DNA of 64,000 nt from Albimonas pacifica (GCF_900113695.1 NZ_FOQH01000003.1:248001-312000); one strand, 5' to 3'; shown: positions 54,424 to 63,618, counted from the stretch's first letter. Made by a program: numbers and translations. The notes: generated by a model from the sequence alone, not told the origin.

Positions 54424-56048
54424 GCCATGAACACCCGGCCGCCGGAGACCGTGCCCAGCACCTCGATGTTGCGCAGCTCATAGGGCGCGACGCTCAGCGG
54501 ATCGTCGGCCAGCACCGCGAAATCGGCCTTCTTGCCGGTCTCGATCGAGCCGATCTCGTCGTCCATCTTCAGCGTCTTCGCCGGGCCCAGGGTGATCGCG
54601 TGCAGCGCCTCGGCCACCGTGATCCGCTGCGCCTCGCCCAGCACGCGGCCTTTCGGCGTGATCCGGTTCACCGCGCACCAGGCCACCGTCAGGGGCCCCA
54701 TCGGCGTCACCGGCGTGTCCGAGTGGATCGCCAGCGTCACCCCGTGATCCAGCGCCGAGCGGCAGGCGTCCATGCGCCGCGCCCGGTCCGGCCCGATCGA
54801 GATCTCGTAATGCGCGTCCCCGAAGTACCACATGTGGTTGGCGAAGAGGTTCGCGCAGACCCCCATCGCGGCCATGCGGGCGAACTGGTCCTCCCCCGCC
54901 AGCTGCACGTGCTGCAGCGTGTGGCGATGGTCCGGCCAGGGCGACTTGCACAGCGCCGCCTCCAGCGCGTCCAGCGTCACCTCCGAGGCCTCGTCGCCGT
55001 TGGTGTGGATATGCATCTGCACGCGGGCCGCGTTCAGCGCCTCGATCACCTCGAAAAGCTGCTTCGGCGGCACGTTCCAGATGCCGTTGGGCTGCCCGCC
55101 CAGGTGCCCGGGCCACTTCAGCCGCGCCGTGAAGCCCTGGATCGACCCGTCCGTCACGATCTTGACCGAGCCCAGCCGCAGCATGTCCGACGACCGCTTT
55201 CCAAGGGCCTGCGCGCGCGAGACGAAATCCGCCGGCGACATCTCCCGGAACACCAGCGTCGGCACGATGCGCAGGCAGAAATCCTCCGCGGCGGTGATCC
55301 GCAGCAGCCCGTCGACGTCCTCGTCCTCCAGCATCGCCGCCAGATCCGTGGCCGTGGTCACCCCGCAGCGCATCGCCGACTTGGCATAGGCGCGCACCGC
55401 CGGCTCGCGGCGCGACAGCTCCCGGAAGTCGATCCTGCAGCGGCGCAGGATCGGGAACATCGCGGCCATCTCCTGCAGCTCGCCATTGGGCTCGCCATTG
55501 GAAAACCGCGCCACGCCCTCGACGTTGGTGTCGCGGGAATAGCCCGCCATCTCCAGCGCCTTGGAGTTCACCGTCAGCAGGTGGAAGTTGGAGTGCACCA
55601 CGGCGACGGGCCGGTCCTTCGACACCTCGTCGAGGTGGCGGCAGTTCAGCCGCTCGGTCGGCAGGAAGATCGGGTCGAAGCCCCAGGCGACGATGGGCTC
55701 GCCCTCGGGGATCTCCGCGGCGGCCTCCTTCAGCCGGGCGACCACCGCCTCGACCGAGGGCATGCCCTTGTGCAGGTTCCCGTCCGGGTCCACCCGGTCC
55801 TGGTCGCCCGCGTAGACGTAGCGCCACATGGCCCCGGTCATCATGTGGCCGTGGCCCTCCACGAAGCCCGGCAGCAGCACCGCGTCGCCGAAGCGCTCGT
55901 CCAGCCGGCCCCCGCCCCAGGGGGCGGCGCAGTCCGGCCCGCCGACAGCGAGGATCCGCCCCTCGCGGACCGCGACGTGAGTCGCCTCCGGCCGGTTGGG
56001 GTCCAGGGTGACGATCTTGCGGGCGCGGTAGACGACGGTCTCGGGCAT
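54420..56048 (-). CDS. Amidohydrolase family protein (YtcJ-like)
   Basis: 542 aa metal-dependent amidohydrolase of the YtcJ/exoenzyme-regulatory subgroup. It opens with VVYRARKIVTLDPNRPEA and has LLPGFVEGHGHMM, where the first metal histidines are H-x-H. VKIVTDGSIQGFTARL, MHIHTNGDEASEVTLDAL, HTLQHVQLAGEDQFARMA and the catalytic-aspartate region AIHSDTPVTPMGPL follow. The C-terminus returns to the small beta domain (GSIETGKKADFAVLADDPL). It is coupled to the CobW-like GTPase gene and divergent from the Dpp-type ABC operon. The substrate is unknown, perhaps an N-acyl or formamide compound. Confidence 0.87.
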   Translation of the reverse strand: MPETVVYRARKIVTLDPNRPEATHVAVREGRILAVGGPDCAAPWGGGRLDERFGDAVLLPGFVEGHGHMMTGAMWRYVYAGDQDRVDPDGNLHKGMPSVEAVVARLKEAAAEIPEGEPIVAWGFDPIFLPTERLNCRHLDEVSKDRPVAVVHSNFHLLTVNSKALEMAGYSRDTNVEGVARFSNGEPNGELQEMAAMFPILRRCRIDFRELSRREPAVRAYAKSAMRCGVTTATDLAAMLEDEDVDGLLRITAAEDFCLRIVPTLVFREMSPADFVSRAQALGKRSSDMLRLGSVKIVTDGSIQGFTARLKWPGHLGGQPNGIWNVPPKQLFEVIEALNAARVQMHIHTNGDEASEVTLDALEAALCKSPWPDHRHTLQHVQLAGEDQFARMAAMGVCANLFANHMWYFGDAHYEISIGPDRARRMDACRSALDHGVTLAIHSDTPVTPMGPLTVAWCAVNRITPKGRVLGEAQRITVAEALHAITLGPAKTLKMDDEIGSIETGKKADFAVLADDPLSVAPYELRNIEVLGTVSGGRVFMA

Positions 56049-56134
56049 GGGCTTTCCGGGGGCTCCTCGGGGGGACGCAGGGGGCGGGCCGGCGGCGCGC
56101 GCGGCCTCAGACTACACCCTCGCCGGGGGCAGGT

Positions 56135-56151
56135 CCGGACCTTAGGACCAG
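56135..56151. promoter_or_regulatory. Candidate MocR/TauR-like half-sites upstream of the Dpp-type operon
   Basis: On the minus strand CTGGTCCTAA (56151-56142) and, overlapping on the plus strand, CCGGACCTTA (56135-56144) resemble the CTGGACYTAA repeat described for TauR. A weaker CTGG half-site on the minus strand starts at 56173, 22 bp from the first. The position is the 212-bp divergent region between the amidohydrolase and binding-protein genes. Confidence 0.42.
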
Positions 56152-56260
56152 TTTCGGAGAACTCGTGTGCCAGTCGGTTGGGCAGGTCGTTTGGGGTTTG
56201 CCTTCCGGCCCGCGGGCAGGCTGACTTCGGTTTAGGCAAACACCGACACGAGGCCAGAAC

Positions 56261-57841
56261 ATGAGCATCACGCGCCGGACCCTGATCGCAACCGCGGCGT
56301 CCCTCGCCCTCGCGATGGGTCTCCAGCCCGCCGCCGCCCAGACGCCGGGCGGCGACCTGGTGATGATCTCCACCCAGACGCCCCGGCACCTGAACCCCAC
56401 GGTGCAGTCGGGCATCGCCACCGCCGTCCCCGGCACCCAGATCTTCGCCTCGCCGCTCCGCATGGACGAGAACTGGCAGCCCCAGCCCTATCTCGCGAAG
56501 TCCTGGGAGTGGGCCGACGACGGCCTCTCCCTGACCCTGCACCTGGTCGAGGGCGCGCGCTTCCACGACGGCGAGCCGATCACCTCGGCCGACGTCGCCT
56601 TCTCGATCGAGACGATCAAGGCCAACCACCCCTTCAAGACCATGTTCGCCCCGGTGGAGAGCATCGAGACCCCCGACGACCTGACCGCGGTCATCCGGCT
56701 CTCCCAGCCCCACCCGGCGCTGATCCTGGCGCTCTCGGGCGCGCTTTGTCCGATCATTCCCGAGCATGTCTACGGCGACGGGCAGGACGTCGCCTCGCAT
56801 CCCGCCAACGCCGCCCCCGTCGGCTCCGGCCCCTTCAAGCTCGAGAGCTTCGCGCCCGGCGAGCAGATCACCCTGGTGAAGAACGAGGACTTCTTCATCG
56901 AGGGCCGCCCCTACCTCGACCGGATCATCATCCGCCTGGTGCGCGACACCTCCGCCGCGCTGCTCTCGATGGAGGCGGGCGACGCCGACATCTTCCCGTT
57001 CCTGACCACCTCGCAGGGCATCTCGCGCCTGACCGACGCCGACGGGATCGAGGTCACCGACCAGGGCTACGCCGCGGTCGGCCCGATCAACTGGCTGGCG
57101 TTCAACATGCGCTCCGGCCCGCTGGCCGAGAAGAAGGTGCGCCAGGCCATCGGCTACGCCATCGACCGCAATTTCGTGACCAAGGCCCTGATGCGCGGCG
57201 TCTCCGCCCCGCAGCGCAGCCCGATCGTGGAGAGCTCGCCGTTCTTCAACGCCGACATCCCGGCCTATGACTTCGACCTCGACAAGGCGAACGCCCTGCT
57301 CGACGAGGCCGGCTTCCCGATGCAGGGCGACCAGCGCTTCGCCCTGACCGTGGACTACATCCCCGGCAACGACGAGCAGCAGCGCAACGTGGCCGAGTAC
57401 CTGCGCTCGGCGCTGGGCAAGGTCGGCATCGGCATCGAGGTCCGCACCTCGGCCGACTTCCCCACCTGGGCGCAGCGCGTCGCCGCCGGCGACTTCGAGA
57501 TGACCATGGACTCGGTGTTCAACTGGGGCGACCCGGTGATCGGCGTGCACCGCACCTACCTGACCGACAACATCCGCCCGGTGATCTGGTCGAACACCCA
57601 AGGGTACAGCAACCCCAAGGTGGACGAGATCCTGGCCGCCGCCGCCGTCGAGCTCGACGAGGCGAAGCGCAAGGCCCTCTACGACGAGTTCCAGATGATC
57701 GTGGGCGAGGATCTGCCCGTCTACTGGATCAACACGCTGCCCTACCACACCGCCTACGACGCGCGGCTGGGCAACGTGCCGGTCTCGATCTGGGGCCCGA
57801 TGCAGTCGATGGACGAGGTCTACTGGACCGAGGCCCGCTGA
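56261..57841 (+). CDS. Peptide-type ABC substrate-binding protein (family 5)
   Basis: 526 aa. The signal peptide is MSITRRTLIATAASLALAMG, then LQPAAAQ; the RRTLI context is twin-arginine-like. The mature protein has family 5 features: TPRHLNPTVQSG, LTLHLVEGARFHDGEPITSADVAF, VRQAIGYAIDRNFV and the C-terminal MQSMDEVYWTEAR. It is not closely related to the two tandem binding proteins at the window start. It heads the complete operon binding protein, two permeases and two ATPases. The ligand is unknown; the neighbouring Tpa-like gene and repeats suggest an amine or amino-compound. Confidence 0.92.
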   Translation: MSITRRTLIATAASLALAMGLQPAAAQTPGGDLVMISTQTPRHLNPTVQSGIATAVPGTQIFASPLRMDENWQPQPYLAKSWEWADDGLSLTLHLVEGARFHDGEPITSADVAFSIETIKANHPFKTMFAPVESIETPDDLTAVIRLSQPHPALILALSGALCPIIPEHVYGDGQDVASHPANAAPVGSGPFKLESFAPGEQITLVKNEDFFIEGRPYLDRIIIRLVRDTSAALLSMEAGDADIFPFLTTSQGISRLTDADGIEVTDQGYAAVGPINWLAFNMRSGPLAEKKVRQAIGYAIDRNFVTKALMRGVSAPQRSPIVESSPFFNADIPAYDFDLDKANALLDEAGFPMQGDQRFALTVDYIPGNDEQQRNVAEYLRSALGKVGIGIEVRTSADFPTWAQRVAAGDFEMTMDSVFNWGDPVIGVHRTYLTDNIRPVIWSNTQGYSNPKVDEILAAAAVELDEAKRKALYDEFQMIVGEDLPVYWINTLPYHTAYDARLGNVPVSIWGPMQSMDEVYWTEAR

Positions 57842-57853
57842 GGCCCGCCCGCC

Positions 57854-57918
57854 CCGCCCCCCCTCCGGCGAGGGGGGCGGCGCGCTCCTGACGCGCGGCC
57901 GTCCCTGCAGGGGCGGCC
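57854..57918 (+). repeat. GC-rich hairpins after the Dpp-type binding protein
   Basis: A stem of about 11 bp with a one-base bulge pairs 57854-57865 (CCG, a C run, TC) with 57870-57880 around CGGC. A second near-palindrome lies at 57897-57918 (GGCCG to CGGCC) with one G-T wobble. Both are in the 178-bp gap before the permease genes. The rest of the gap is GC-rich without a gene. Confidence 0.6.
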
Positions 57919-58019
57919 CACCCGACGCGGCCGCTCCCCCTCGACGCGCCGCGATCCAGCGAACCGGCGGCCCCGGGCGGGCCGGCGTTCCGCCAGACAC
58001 CTGCGGAAGGACCCCGAAG

Positions 58020-59006
58020 ATGGGCGCATCCGGCTACATTCTCAGGCGCCTCGGCTACGGCGTGATCCTGCTGCTCGGCGTGGTCGTCCTGAACTTCCTG
58101 CTGATCCACGCCGCCCCCGGCGACCCGGCCGAGGTCATCGCCGGCGAGATGGGCGGCGCCACGCAGGAGATGATGGACAAGATCCGCGCCGACTACGGGC
58201 TCGACAAGCCGCTGATCGTGCAACTGGGCCTCTACCTCGGCGGCGTGGTCACCGGCGACCTGGGCGAGAGCTACTTCTTCAACCAGCCGGTGATCGAGCT
58301 GATCGGGGCCCGCATCGTGCCCACCATCCTGCTGGTGGTCGCGGCCCAGATGATCGCCATCACCCTGGGCGTGGGCATGGGCGTGCTGGCCGCGCGCCGC
58401 CCGCAGGGGGCCTGGTCGGCCTTCGTCTCGGTGTTCTCGACCATCGGCTACGCCGCGCCGGTGTTCTGGACGGGGCTGATGCTGATCATCCTCTTCGCCT
58501 CCATGCTCCCCCTGTTCCCGGTCGAGGGGATGGAGAGCGCGCGCTTCTCCGGCGGGCCGATCCTCTATGCGCTCGACGTCCTCCACCACCTGTTCCTGCC
58601 GGCGCTGACGCTGGGGATCATCTTCCTCGCGCAATACGCGCGCCTGTCGCGCGCCTCGATGATCGACGTGCTGGGCGCCGACTACGTGCGCACCGCCCGC
58701 GCCAAGGGGCTGAGCGAGCGCAAGGTCACCTTCAAGCATGCGCTGCGCAACGCGGTGCTGCCGATCATGACCGTCGCCGGCATCCAGTTCGGCAACCTGA
58801 TCTCCGGCGCGCTGCTGGTCGAGACGGTGTTCAACTGGCCCGGCATGGGGCGGCTCGCCTTCGACAGCGTGCTCCGCCGCGACTACCCGACCCTGCTGGG
58901 CGTGCTGTTCTTCGCCGCCCTCATGGTCGTCGTCGCCAACCTTCTGACCGACCTGGGCTATCGCCTGGCCGATCCCCGCATCCGCACCGGAGGCAGCCGA
59001 AAGTGA
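58020..59006 (+). CDS. ABC permease, DppB type
   Basis: 328 aa. The DppB-like N-terminal segment GYGVILLLGVVVLNFLLIHAA is followed by PGDPAEVIAGEMGGATQEMMDKIRADYGLDKPLIVQ, the usual periplasmic motif. About five further membrane segments follow, with a coupling loop at AKGLSERKVTFKHALRNAVLPI and the C-terminal GYRLADPRIRTG. The start ATG follows GGAAGG. It overlaps the next permease gene, which begins with GTG, by 4 nt. Confidence 0.93.
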   Translation: MGASGYILRRLGYGVILLLGVVVLNFLLIHAAPGDPAEVIAGEMGGATQEMMDKIRADYGLDKPLIVQLGLYLGGVVTGDLGESYFFNQPVIELIGARIVPTILLVVAAQMIAITLGVGMGVLAARRPQGAWSAFVSVFSTIGYAAPVFWTGLMLIILFASMLPLFPVEGMESARFSGGPILYALDVLHHLFLPALTLGIIFLAQYARLSRASMIDVLGADYVRTARAKGLSERKVTFKHALRNAVLPIMTVAGIQFGNLISGALLVETVFNWPGMGRLAFDSVLRRDYPTLLGVLFFAALMVVVANLLTDLGYRLADPRIRTGGSRK

Positions 59007-59926
59007 CCGACGTGGCGACCAACCCTCCCCAGACCGCCGCCGCCCCCGCGCCCGCCGCCTCCGGCCCCGCCGTCGAGGCCGTCAGCCCGCTGCGCGAAAG
59101 CCTCGGCATCTTCCTCAAGAACCGCCCGGCGCTGGTCGGCACGGCGATCCTGGCGATCATCCTGCTGGCGCTCCTCTACGGCACGTTCTTCGTCACCGCC
59201 GACCCTTACGAGATCGTCTGGGCCCCGATGACCCCGCCGTTCGAGGAGCCGGACTACGCCCTCCTCGGCACCGACTACCTCGGCCGCGACATCCTCGCGG
59301 GCCTGCTGACCGGGGGCTGGCCGACGCTGGCCGTCGGCGCCGCCGCGGCGCTGCTGACGGTGGGCATCGGCATCCTGGTCGGCGCCCTCTCGGGCTTCTT
59401 CGGCGGCTGGGTCGACGACCTGCTGATGCGGGTGACCGAGTTCTTCCAGGTCCTCCCCGCGCTGCTCTTCGCCATGGTCCTGGTGACCCTGTTCTCGCCC
59501 TCGCTCGCCACCATCGCCATCGCCATCGGCGTGGTCAGCTGGCCCCAGACCGCCCGCCTGACCCGCGCCGAGTTCCTCCGCATCCGAGAGCTGGAATACG
59601 TCGCCGCCGCCCGCTCCATCGGCGCGAAGAACAGCCGCATCATCTTCCGCGTGGTGCTGCCCAACGCCCTGCCGCCGCTGATCGTCTCGGCCACCCTGAC
59701 CGTGGGCGTGGCGATCCTGTTCGAGGCCGGGCTCTCCTTCCTCGGCCTGGGCGATCCCAACACCATGTCCTGGGGCCTGATGATCGGCCAGAACCGCGGC
59801 TACCTGCTCGAGGCCTGGTGGCCCGTCACCCTCCCCGGCCTCGCGATCTTCCTGACCGTCTTCGCCATCTCCCTGATCGGCGACGGCCTGAACGACGCCT
59901 TCAACCCGAAACTCCGGTCGAGGTGA
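59003..59926 (+). CDS. ABC permease, DppC type
   Basis: 307 aa, GTG start overlapping the previous stop. After an Ala/Pro-rich N-terminus of about 30 residues comes a first membrane segment (ALVGTAILAIILLALLYGTFF). The DppC motif LLGTDYLGRDILAGLLTGG, four or five more segments, the coupling loop ARSIGAKNSRIIFRVVLPNALPP and SFLGLGDPNTMSWG follow. It forms the heterodimeric channel with the DppB-type subunit. The next gene, an ATPase, starts 5 bp after its stop. Confidence 0.93.
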   Translation: MTDVATNPPQTAAAPAPAASGPAVEAVSPLRESLGIFLKNRPALVGTAILAIILLALLYGTFFVTADPYEIVWAPMTPPFEEPDYALLGTDYLGRDILAGLLTGGWPTLAVGAAAALLTVGIGILVGALSGFFGGWVDDLLMRVTEFFQVLPALLFAMVLVTLFSPSLATIAIAIGVVSWPQTARLTRAEFLRIRELEYVAAARSIGAKNSRIIFRVVLPNALPPLIVSATLTVGVAILFEAGLSFLGLGDPNTMSWGLMIGQNRGYLLEAWWPVTLPGLAIFLTVFAISLIGDGLNDAFNPKLRSR

Positions 59927-59931
59927 GCGAT

Positions 59932-60951
59932 ATGGACCCCCTCCTCTCCGTCCGCGACCTGAAGGTCGAGTTCGACACCCGCCACGGCCGCGTCACCGCC
60001 CTCGCCGGCATTTCGCTGGACGTGATGCCCGGCGAGACCCTCGGCATCGTCGGCGAGTCCGGCTGCGGCAAGTCCATCACCGCGCTCGCGATGATGGGCC
60101 TGATCCCCAACCCGCCCGGCCACCTCACCGACGGCCAGATCGTCTTCGAGGGCGAGGACATCACCCGCGCCAGCCCCAGGCGGATGCGCCAGCTCCGCGG
60201 CCGCGACATCTCGATGATCTTCCAGGAGCCGATGACCTCCCTGAACCCCGTCTTCACCGCCGGGGACCAGATCGCCGAGGCCATCATGCTCCACCAGGAC
60301 GTCTCGAAGAAGGAGGCCTGGGAGGAAGCGGTCGAGCTGCTGCGCGTCGTCGGCATCCCCGAGCCGCGCCGCCGCGCCGCCTCCTACCCCCACGAGATGT
60401 CCGGCGGCATGCGCCAGCGGGTGATGATCGCCATGGCGATCTCGTGTCGGCCCAAAGTCCTGATCGCCGACGAGCCGACCACCGCCCTCGACGTCACCGT
60501 GCAGGCCCAAATCTTCGACCTGATGCGCGACATCCAGGAGAAGTTCGGCGTGGCCATCGTGATGATCACCCACGACATGGGCGCCATCGCCGAGATGGCC
60601 GACCGCGTCGCCGTCATGTACGCCGGCCGGGTGATCGAGCAGGGCCGCGCCGACGACATCCTCGACGACCCGCGCCACCCCTACACAAGCGGCCTGATCG
60701 GCTGCATCCCCGCGCTGGGCCGCGAGGCCGCCTCGGCCGAGCGCCTCCCCCCGCTGGCCGAGATCCCCGGCGTCGTCCCCCCCCTGCACCTGCTCGGCGC
60801 CGGCTGCGCCTTCGCCGACCGCTGCCCGCTGGTCCACGACCGTTGCCGGCGCGAGCGCCCGCCGCTCGCCCCCCACGGCATGGCCGCCCAAGAGTTTCTG
60901 GGGGGCCACGCCGTCGCCTGCCACGCCGCCGAACGGGAGATCGCCGCATGA
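59932..60951 (+). CDS. ABC ATPase, DppD type
   Basis: 339 aa. The ATG at 59932 is chosen because GAGGTGAG lies just upstream; GTG at 59923 is a possible alternative overlapping the previous stop. It has Walker A GESGCGKSITALAMMG, the Q-loop IFQEPMTSLNPVFTAG, signature MSGGMRQRVMIAMAI, Walker B VLIADEPTTALD and the H-loop MITHDMGAIAE. The C-terminal oligopeptide-transporter domain ends with the cysteine cluster CAFADRCPLVHDRCRRE, a likely iron-sulphur site seen in DppD/OppD proteins. It overlaps the DppF-type gene by 4 nt. Confidence 0.93.
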   Translation: MDPLLSVRDLKVEFDTRHGRVTALAGISLDVMPGETLGIVGESGCGKSITALAMMGLIPNPPGHLTDGQIVFEGEDITRASPRRMRQLRGRDISMIFQEPMTSLNPVFTAGDQIAEAIMLHQDVSKKEAWEEAVELLRVVGIPEPRRRAASYPHEMSGGMRQRVMIAMAISCRPKVLIADEPTTALDVTVQAQIFDLMRDIQEKFGVAIVMITHDMGAIAEMADRVAVMYAGRVIEQGRADDILDDPRHPYTSGLIGCIPALGREAASAERLPPLAEIPGVVPPLHLLGAGCAFADRCPLVHDRCRRERPPLAPHGMAAQEFLGGHAVACHAAEREIAA

Positions 60952-61979
60952 GCTTCGACGGACACCCCTCCGCCGGCCCCTCCGGCGCCGCGCCCCTCGC
61001 CGAGCAGCCGCTGCTCGAGGCCGTCGGCCTCTCGGTCCGCTTCCCGATGCCGAAGAAATCGCCGTTCGCGGATCGCGATTATCTCCACGCCGTCCGGGGG
61101 GTGAACTTCAAGGTCCACGCCGGCCGCACGCTGGGGGTGGTGGGCGAATCCGGCTCCGGCAAGACCACCACCGCCATGGCCGCCGTCCGCCTGACCGAGG
61201 CCTACGACGGCGCCGTGATGTTCGAGGGCCGCGACGTCCTGAAGATGGGCCCCGAGGCCCTGCGCAAGCAGCGCCGCGACATGCAGGTGATCTTCCAGGA
61301 CCCCTACTCCTCCCTCAACCCCCGCGACCGCGTCGGCGCCATCGTGCGCGAGCCCCTCGACCTGATGGACGTGGGCGAGCGCAAGGACCGCGCCGACCGC
61401 GTGAAGGAGCTGTTCTCCCTCGTCGGCCTGCGCCCCGACCAGATGGCCCTGTTCCCGCACCAGTTCTCGGGCGGCCAGCGGCAGCGGATCTCCATCGCGC
61501 GGGCGCTGGCGACGAACCCCAAGCTGATCGTCTGCGACGAGCCGGTCTCGGCCCTCGACGTGGCGATCCAGGCGCAGGTGCTGAACCTGCTGCGCCGGCT
61601 TCAGGACCAGTTCGGGCTGTCGTATCTCTTCATCTCCCACGACCTCGGCGTGGTGCAGTTCATCTGCGACGACATCGCGGTGATGTATCTGGGCGAGATC
61701 GTCGAATACGCCGACCGCCCCACCCTCTTCGCCGCCCCCCGCCACCCCTACACGGCCGCCCTGCTGGACGCGGCCCCCTCGCTCGCGCGGCGCAAGTCGG
61801 CGGGCTACTCGCGGGCGGGCGCGGTGAAGGGCGATCCGCCCTCGCCGATGAACCTGCCCAAAGGCTGCGCCTTCGCCGGCCGCTGCCCGCGCGCGCAACC
61901 CCGCTGCAAGGACGAGAAGCCGATGCTCCGACCGCTCGAGGGCGCGAAGGTCGCCTGCCATTTCCCTCTGGAGGGATGA
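60948..61979 (+). CDS. ABC ATPase, DppF type
   Basis: 343 aa. It has Walker A GESGSGKTTTAMAAVRL, Q-loop IFQDPYSSLNPRDRVG, signature FSGGQRQRISIARALA, Walker B LIVCDEPVSALDVAIQAQV and the H-loop FISHDLGVVQFICDD. The C-terminal cysteines CAFAGRCPRAQPRCKDE match the DppF-type tail. An N-terminal extension of about 20 residues is Pro/Ala-rich. It is the last gene of the ABC operon; the Tpa-like gene follows 112 bp later with its own repeats in the gap. Confidence 0.93.
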   Translation: MSFDGHPSAGPSGAAPLAEQPLLEAVGLSVRFPMPKKSPFADRDYLHAVRGVNFKVHAGRTLGVVGESGSGKTTTAMAAVRLTEAYDGAVMFEGRDVLKMGPEALRKQRRDMQVIFQDPYSSLNPRDRVGAIVREPLDLMDVGERKDRADRVKELFSLVGLRPDQMALFPHQFSGGQRQRISIARALATNPKLIVCDEPVSALDVAIQAQVLNLLRRLQDQFGLSYLFISHDLGVVQFICDDIAVMYLGEIVEYADRPTLFAAPRHPYTAALLDAAPSLARRKSAGYSRAGAVKGDPPSPMNLPKGCAFAGRCPRAQPRCKDEKPMLRPLEGAKVACHFPLEG

Positions 61980-61985
61980 CGCCAT

Positions 61986-62017
61986 CTGGTCCTAGGCTCG
62001 CGTCAGCCTGGACCTAT
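61986..62017 (+). promoter_or_regulatory. Direct repeats resembling a TauR/MocR site upstream of the Tpa-like gene
   Basis: CTGGTCCTAG (61986-61995) and CTGGACCTAT (62008-62017) are direct repeats 22 bp apart start to start (two helical turns). They are close to the CTGGACYTAA repeats recalled for TauR upstream of tpa in Rhodobacter. A weak -10-like TGATAG lies at 62036-62041. The adjacent MocR-type regulator (51837-53318) is the natural candidate binder. Confidence 0.55.
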
Positions 62018-62090
62018 CCCCCGTCCCCCCGGCGCTGATAGACCGGCATCATGCATCCGCCGTCCGTCCGGGGATGAAAGGAGTTCCGAT

Positions 62091-63476
62091 ATGAACGTCG
62101 CCGCCAATCCCAACGACCTCTCCGACGTCATCGCGGCCGACAAGGCCAACGTCTGGCACCACCTGGTCCAGCACGCGATGTTCGAGACGGTCGATCCCAA
62201 GATCATCGTCGAGGGCAAGGGCCTGCGCGTCTGGGACGCCACCGGCCGCGAGATGATCGACGCCGTCTCCGGCGGCGTGTGGACCGTCAACGTCGGCTAT
62301 GGCCGCGAGCGGATCGCCGACGCCGTGCGCGACCAGCTGGTGAAGATGAACTACTTCGCCGGCGCCTCCGGCTCGATCCCCGCCGCGCTGTTCGCCCAGA
62401 AGCTGATCTCGAAGATGCCGGGCATGTCCCGCGTCTACTACTCGAACTCCGGATCCGAGGCCAACGAGAAGGCCTACAAGATGATCCGCCAGATCGCGCA
62501 CAAGAAGTACGGCGGCAAGAAGTACAAGATCCTGTTCCGCGAGCGCGACTACCACGGCACCACCATCGCCGCGCTGGCCTCCGGCGGCCAGCCCGAGCGC
62601 GCCATGCAGTACGGCCCCTTCCCGGAAGGCTTCATCCAGGTGCCGCACTGCCTCGAATACCGCGCCCAGTGGGACGTCGAGGACTACGGCCGCCGCGCCG
62701 CCGACGCCATCGAGGAAGTCATCCTGCGCGAGGGCCCCGAGACCGTGGGCGGCCTGGTGCTGGAGCCGATCACCGCCGGCGGCGGCGTCATCGTCCCGCC
62801 CGAGGGCTACTGGCCCCGCGTGCAGGAGATCTGCGAGAAATACGACATCCTGCTGCACATCGACGAGGTCGTCTGCGGCATGGGCCGCACCGGCGAGTGG
62901 TTCGGCTACCAGAACTTCGGCGTGAAGCCTGACATCGTGACCATGGCGAAGGGCGTCGCCTCGGGCTACGCGGCGATCTCCTGCACGGTGACCACCGAGC
63001 GCGTCTTCGACATGTTCAAGGACGACGCCTCGGACCCGCTGGGCTACTTCCGCGACATCTCCACCTTCGGCGGCTGCACGGCCGGCCCGGCGGCGGCGCT
63101 GGAGAACATGAAGATCCTCGAGGAGGAGAACCTCCTCCAGAACACCAAGGAGCGCGGCGCCCAGCTGATGGCCCGGCTCGAGAAGATCAAGGCCAAGCAC
63201 GAGATCGTCGGCGACGTCCGCGGCATGGGCCTGTTCCAGGGCCTCGAGCTGGTGGCGAACCGCGAGACGAAGGCGCCGCTGGACGAGAAGATCGTCGCCA
63301 GGGTGGTCGCCGCCGTGGGCGCCCGCGGGGTGATGATCGGCATGACCAACCGCTCGCTCCCCGGCCTGAACAACACGCTGTGCCTGTCGCCCGCGCTGAT
63401 CGCCACCGCGGCCGACATCGATGCGATCGCCGACGCCGTCGACGCCGCCATCGCCGAGATCGCCGCGACGCTCTGA
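62091..63476 (+). CDS. tpa: Class III aminotransferase, taurine-pyruvate aminotransferase-like
   Basis: 461 aa PLP enzyme. The start follows AAAGGAG. The opening ADKANVWHHLVQHAMFETVD and VSGGVWTVNVGYGRE are characteristic of Tpa. Class III features are YSNSGSEANEKAYKMIRQ, LVLEPITAGGG, LLHIDEVVCGMGRTG and the PLP lysine K287 in MAKGVASGYAA. Tpa moves the amino group of taurine to pyruvate, giving alanine and sulfoacetaldehyde. Related enzymes use other omega-amino compounds, so taurine is likely but not certain. An aldehyde dehydrogenase gene follows, which could oxidise the aldehyde product. No xsc gene is seen in the window. Confidence 0.75.
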   Translation: MNVAANPNDLSDVIAADKANVWHHLVQHAMFETVDPKIIVEGKGLRVWDATGREMIDAVSGGVWTVNVGYGRERIADAVRDQLVKMNYFAGASGSIPAALFAQKLISKMPGMSRVYYSNSGSEANEKAYKMIRQIAHKKYGGKKYKILFRERDYHGTTIAALASGGQPERAMQYGPFPEGFIQVPHCLEYRAQWDVEDYGRRAADAIEEVILREGPETVGGLVLEPITAGGGVIVPPEGYWPRVQEICEKYDILLHIDEVVCGMGRTGEWFGYQNFGVKPDIVTMAKGVASGYAAISCTVTTERVFDMFKDDASDPLGYFRDISTFGGCTAGPAAALENMKILEEENLLQNTKERGAQLMARLEKIKAKHEIVGDVRGMGLFQGLELVANRETKAPLDEKIVARVVAAVGARGVMIGMTNRSLPGLNNTLCLSPALIATAADIDAIADAVDAAIAEIAATL

Positions 63477-63502
63477 CCGCGGCTTCCCCCGGACATCGCC
63501 GA

Positions 63503-63526
63503 CCCGGCCCTCTCAGGAGGGCCGGG
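63503..63526 (+). repeat. Perfect 10-bp hairpin after the Tpa-like gene
   Basis: CCCGGCCCTC (63503-63512) pairs with GAGGGCCGGG (63517-63526) around TCAG, 27 nt after the stop, without a T tract. It lies in the 142-bp gap before the aldehyde dehydrogenase gene and may set the relative expression of the two. Confidence 0.55.
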
Positions 63527-63618
63527 ACCTCCCCCCGCGGCCGCAGCCTTGCGACCGCGCTCTCTCCGCGCGCCCGCCCGCCCCCGCCGGATCTGCGCCC
63601 CCGAACGGACCGACCCCG

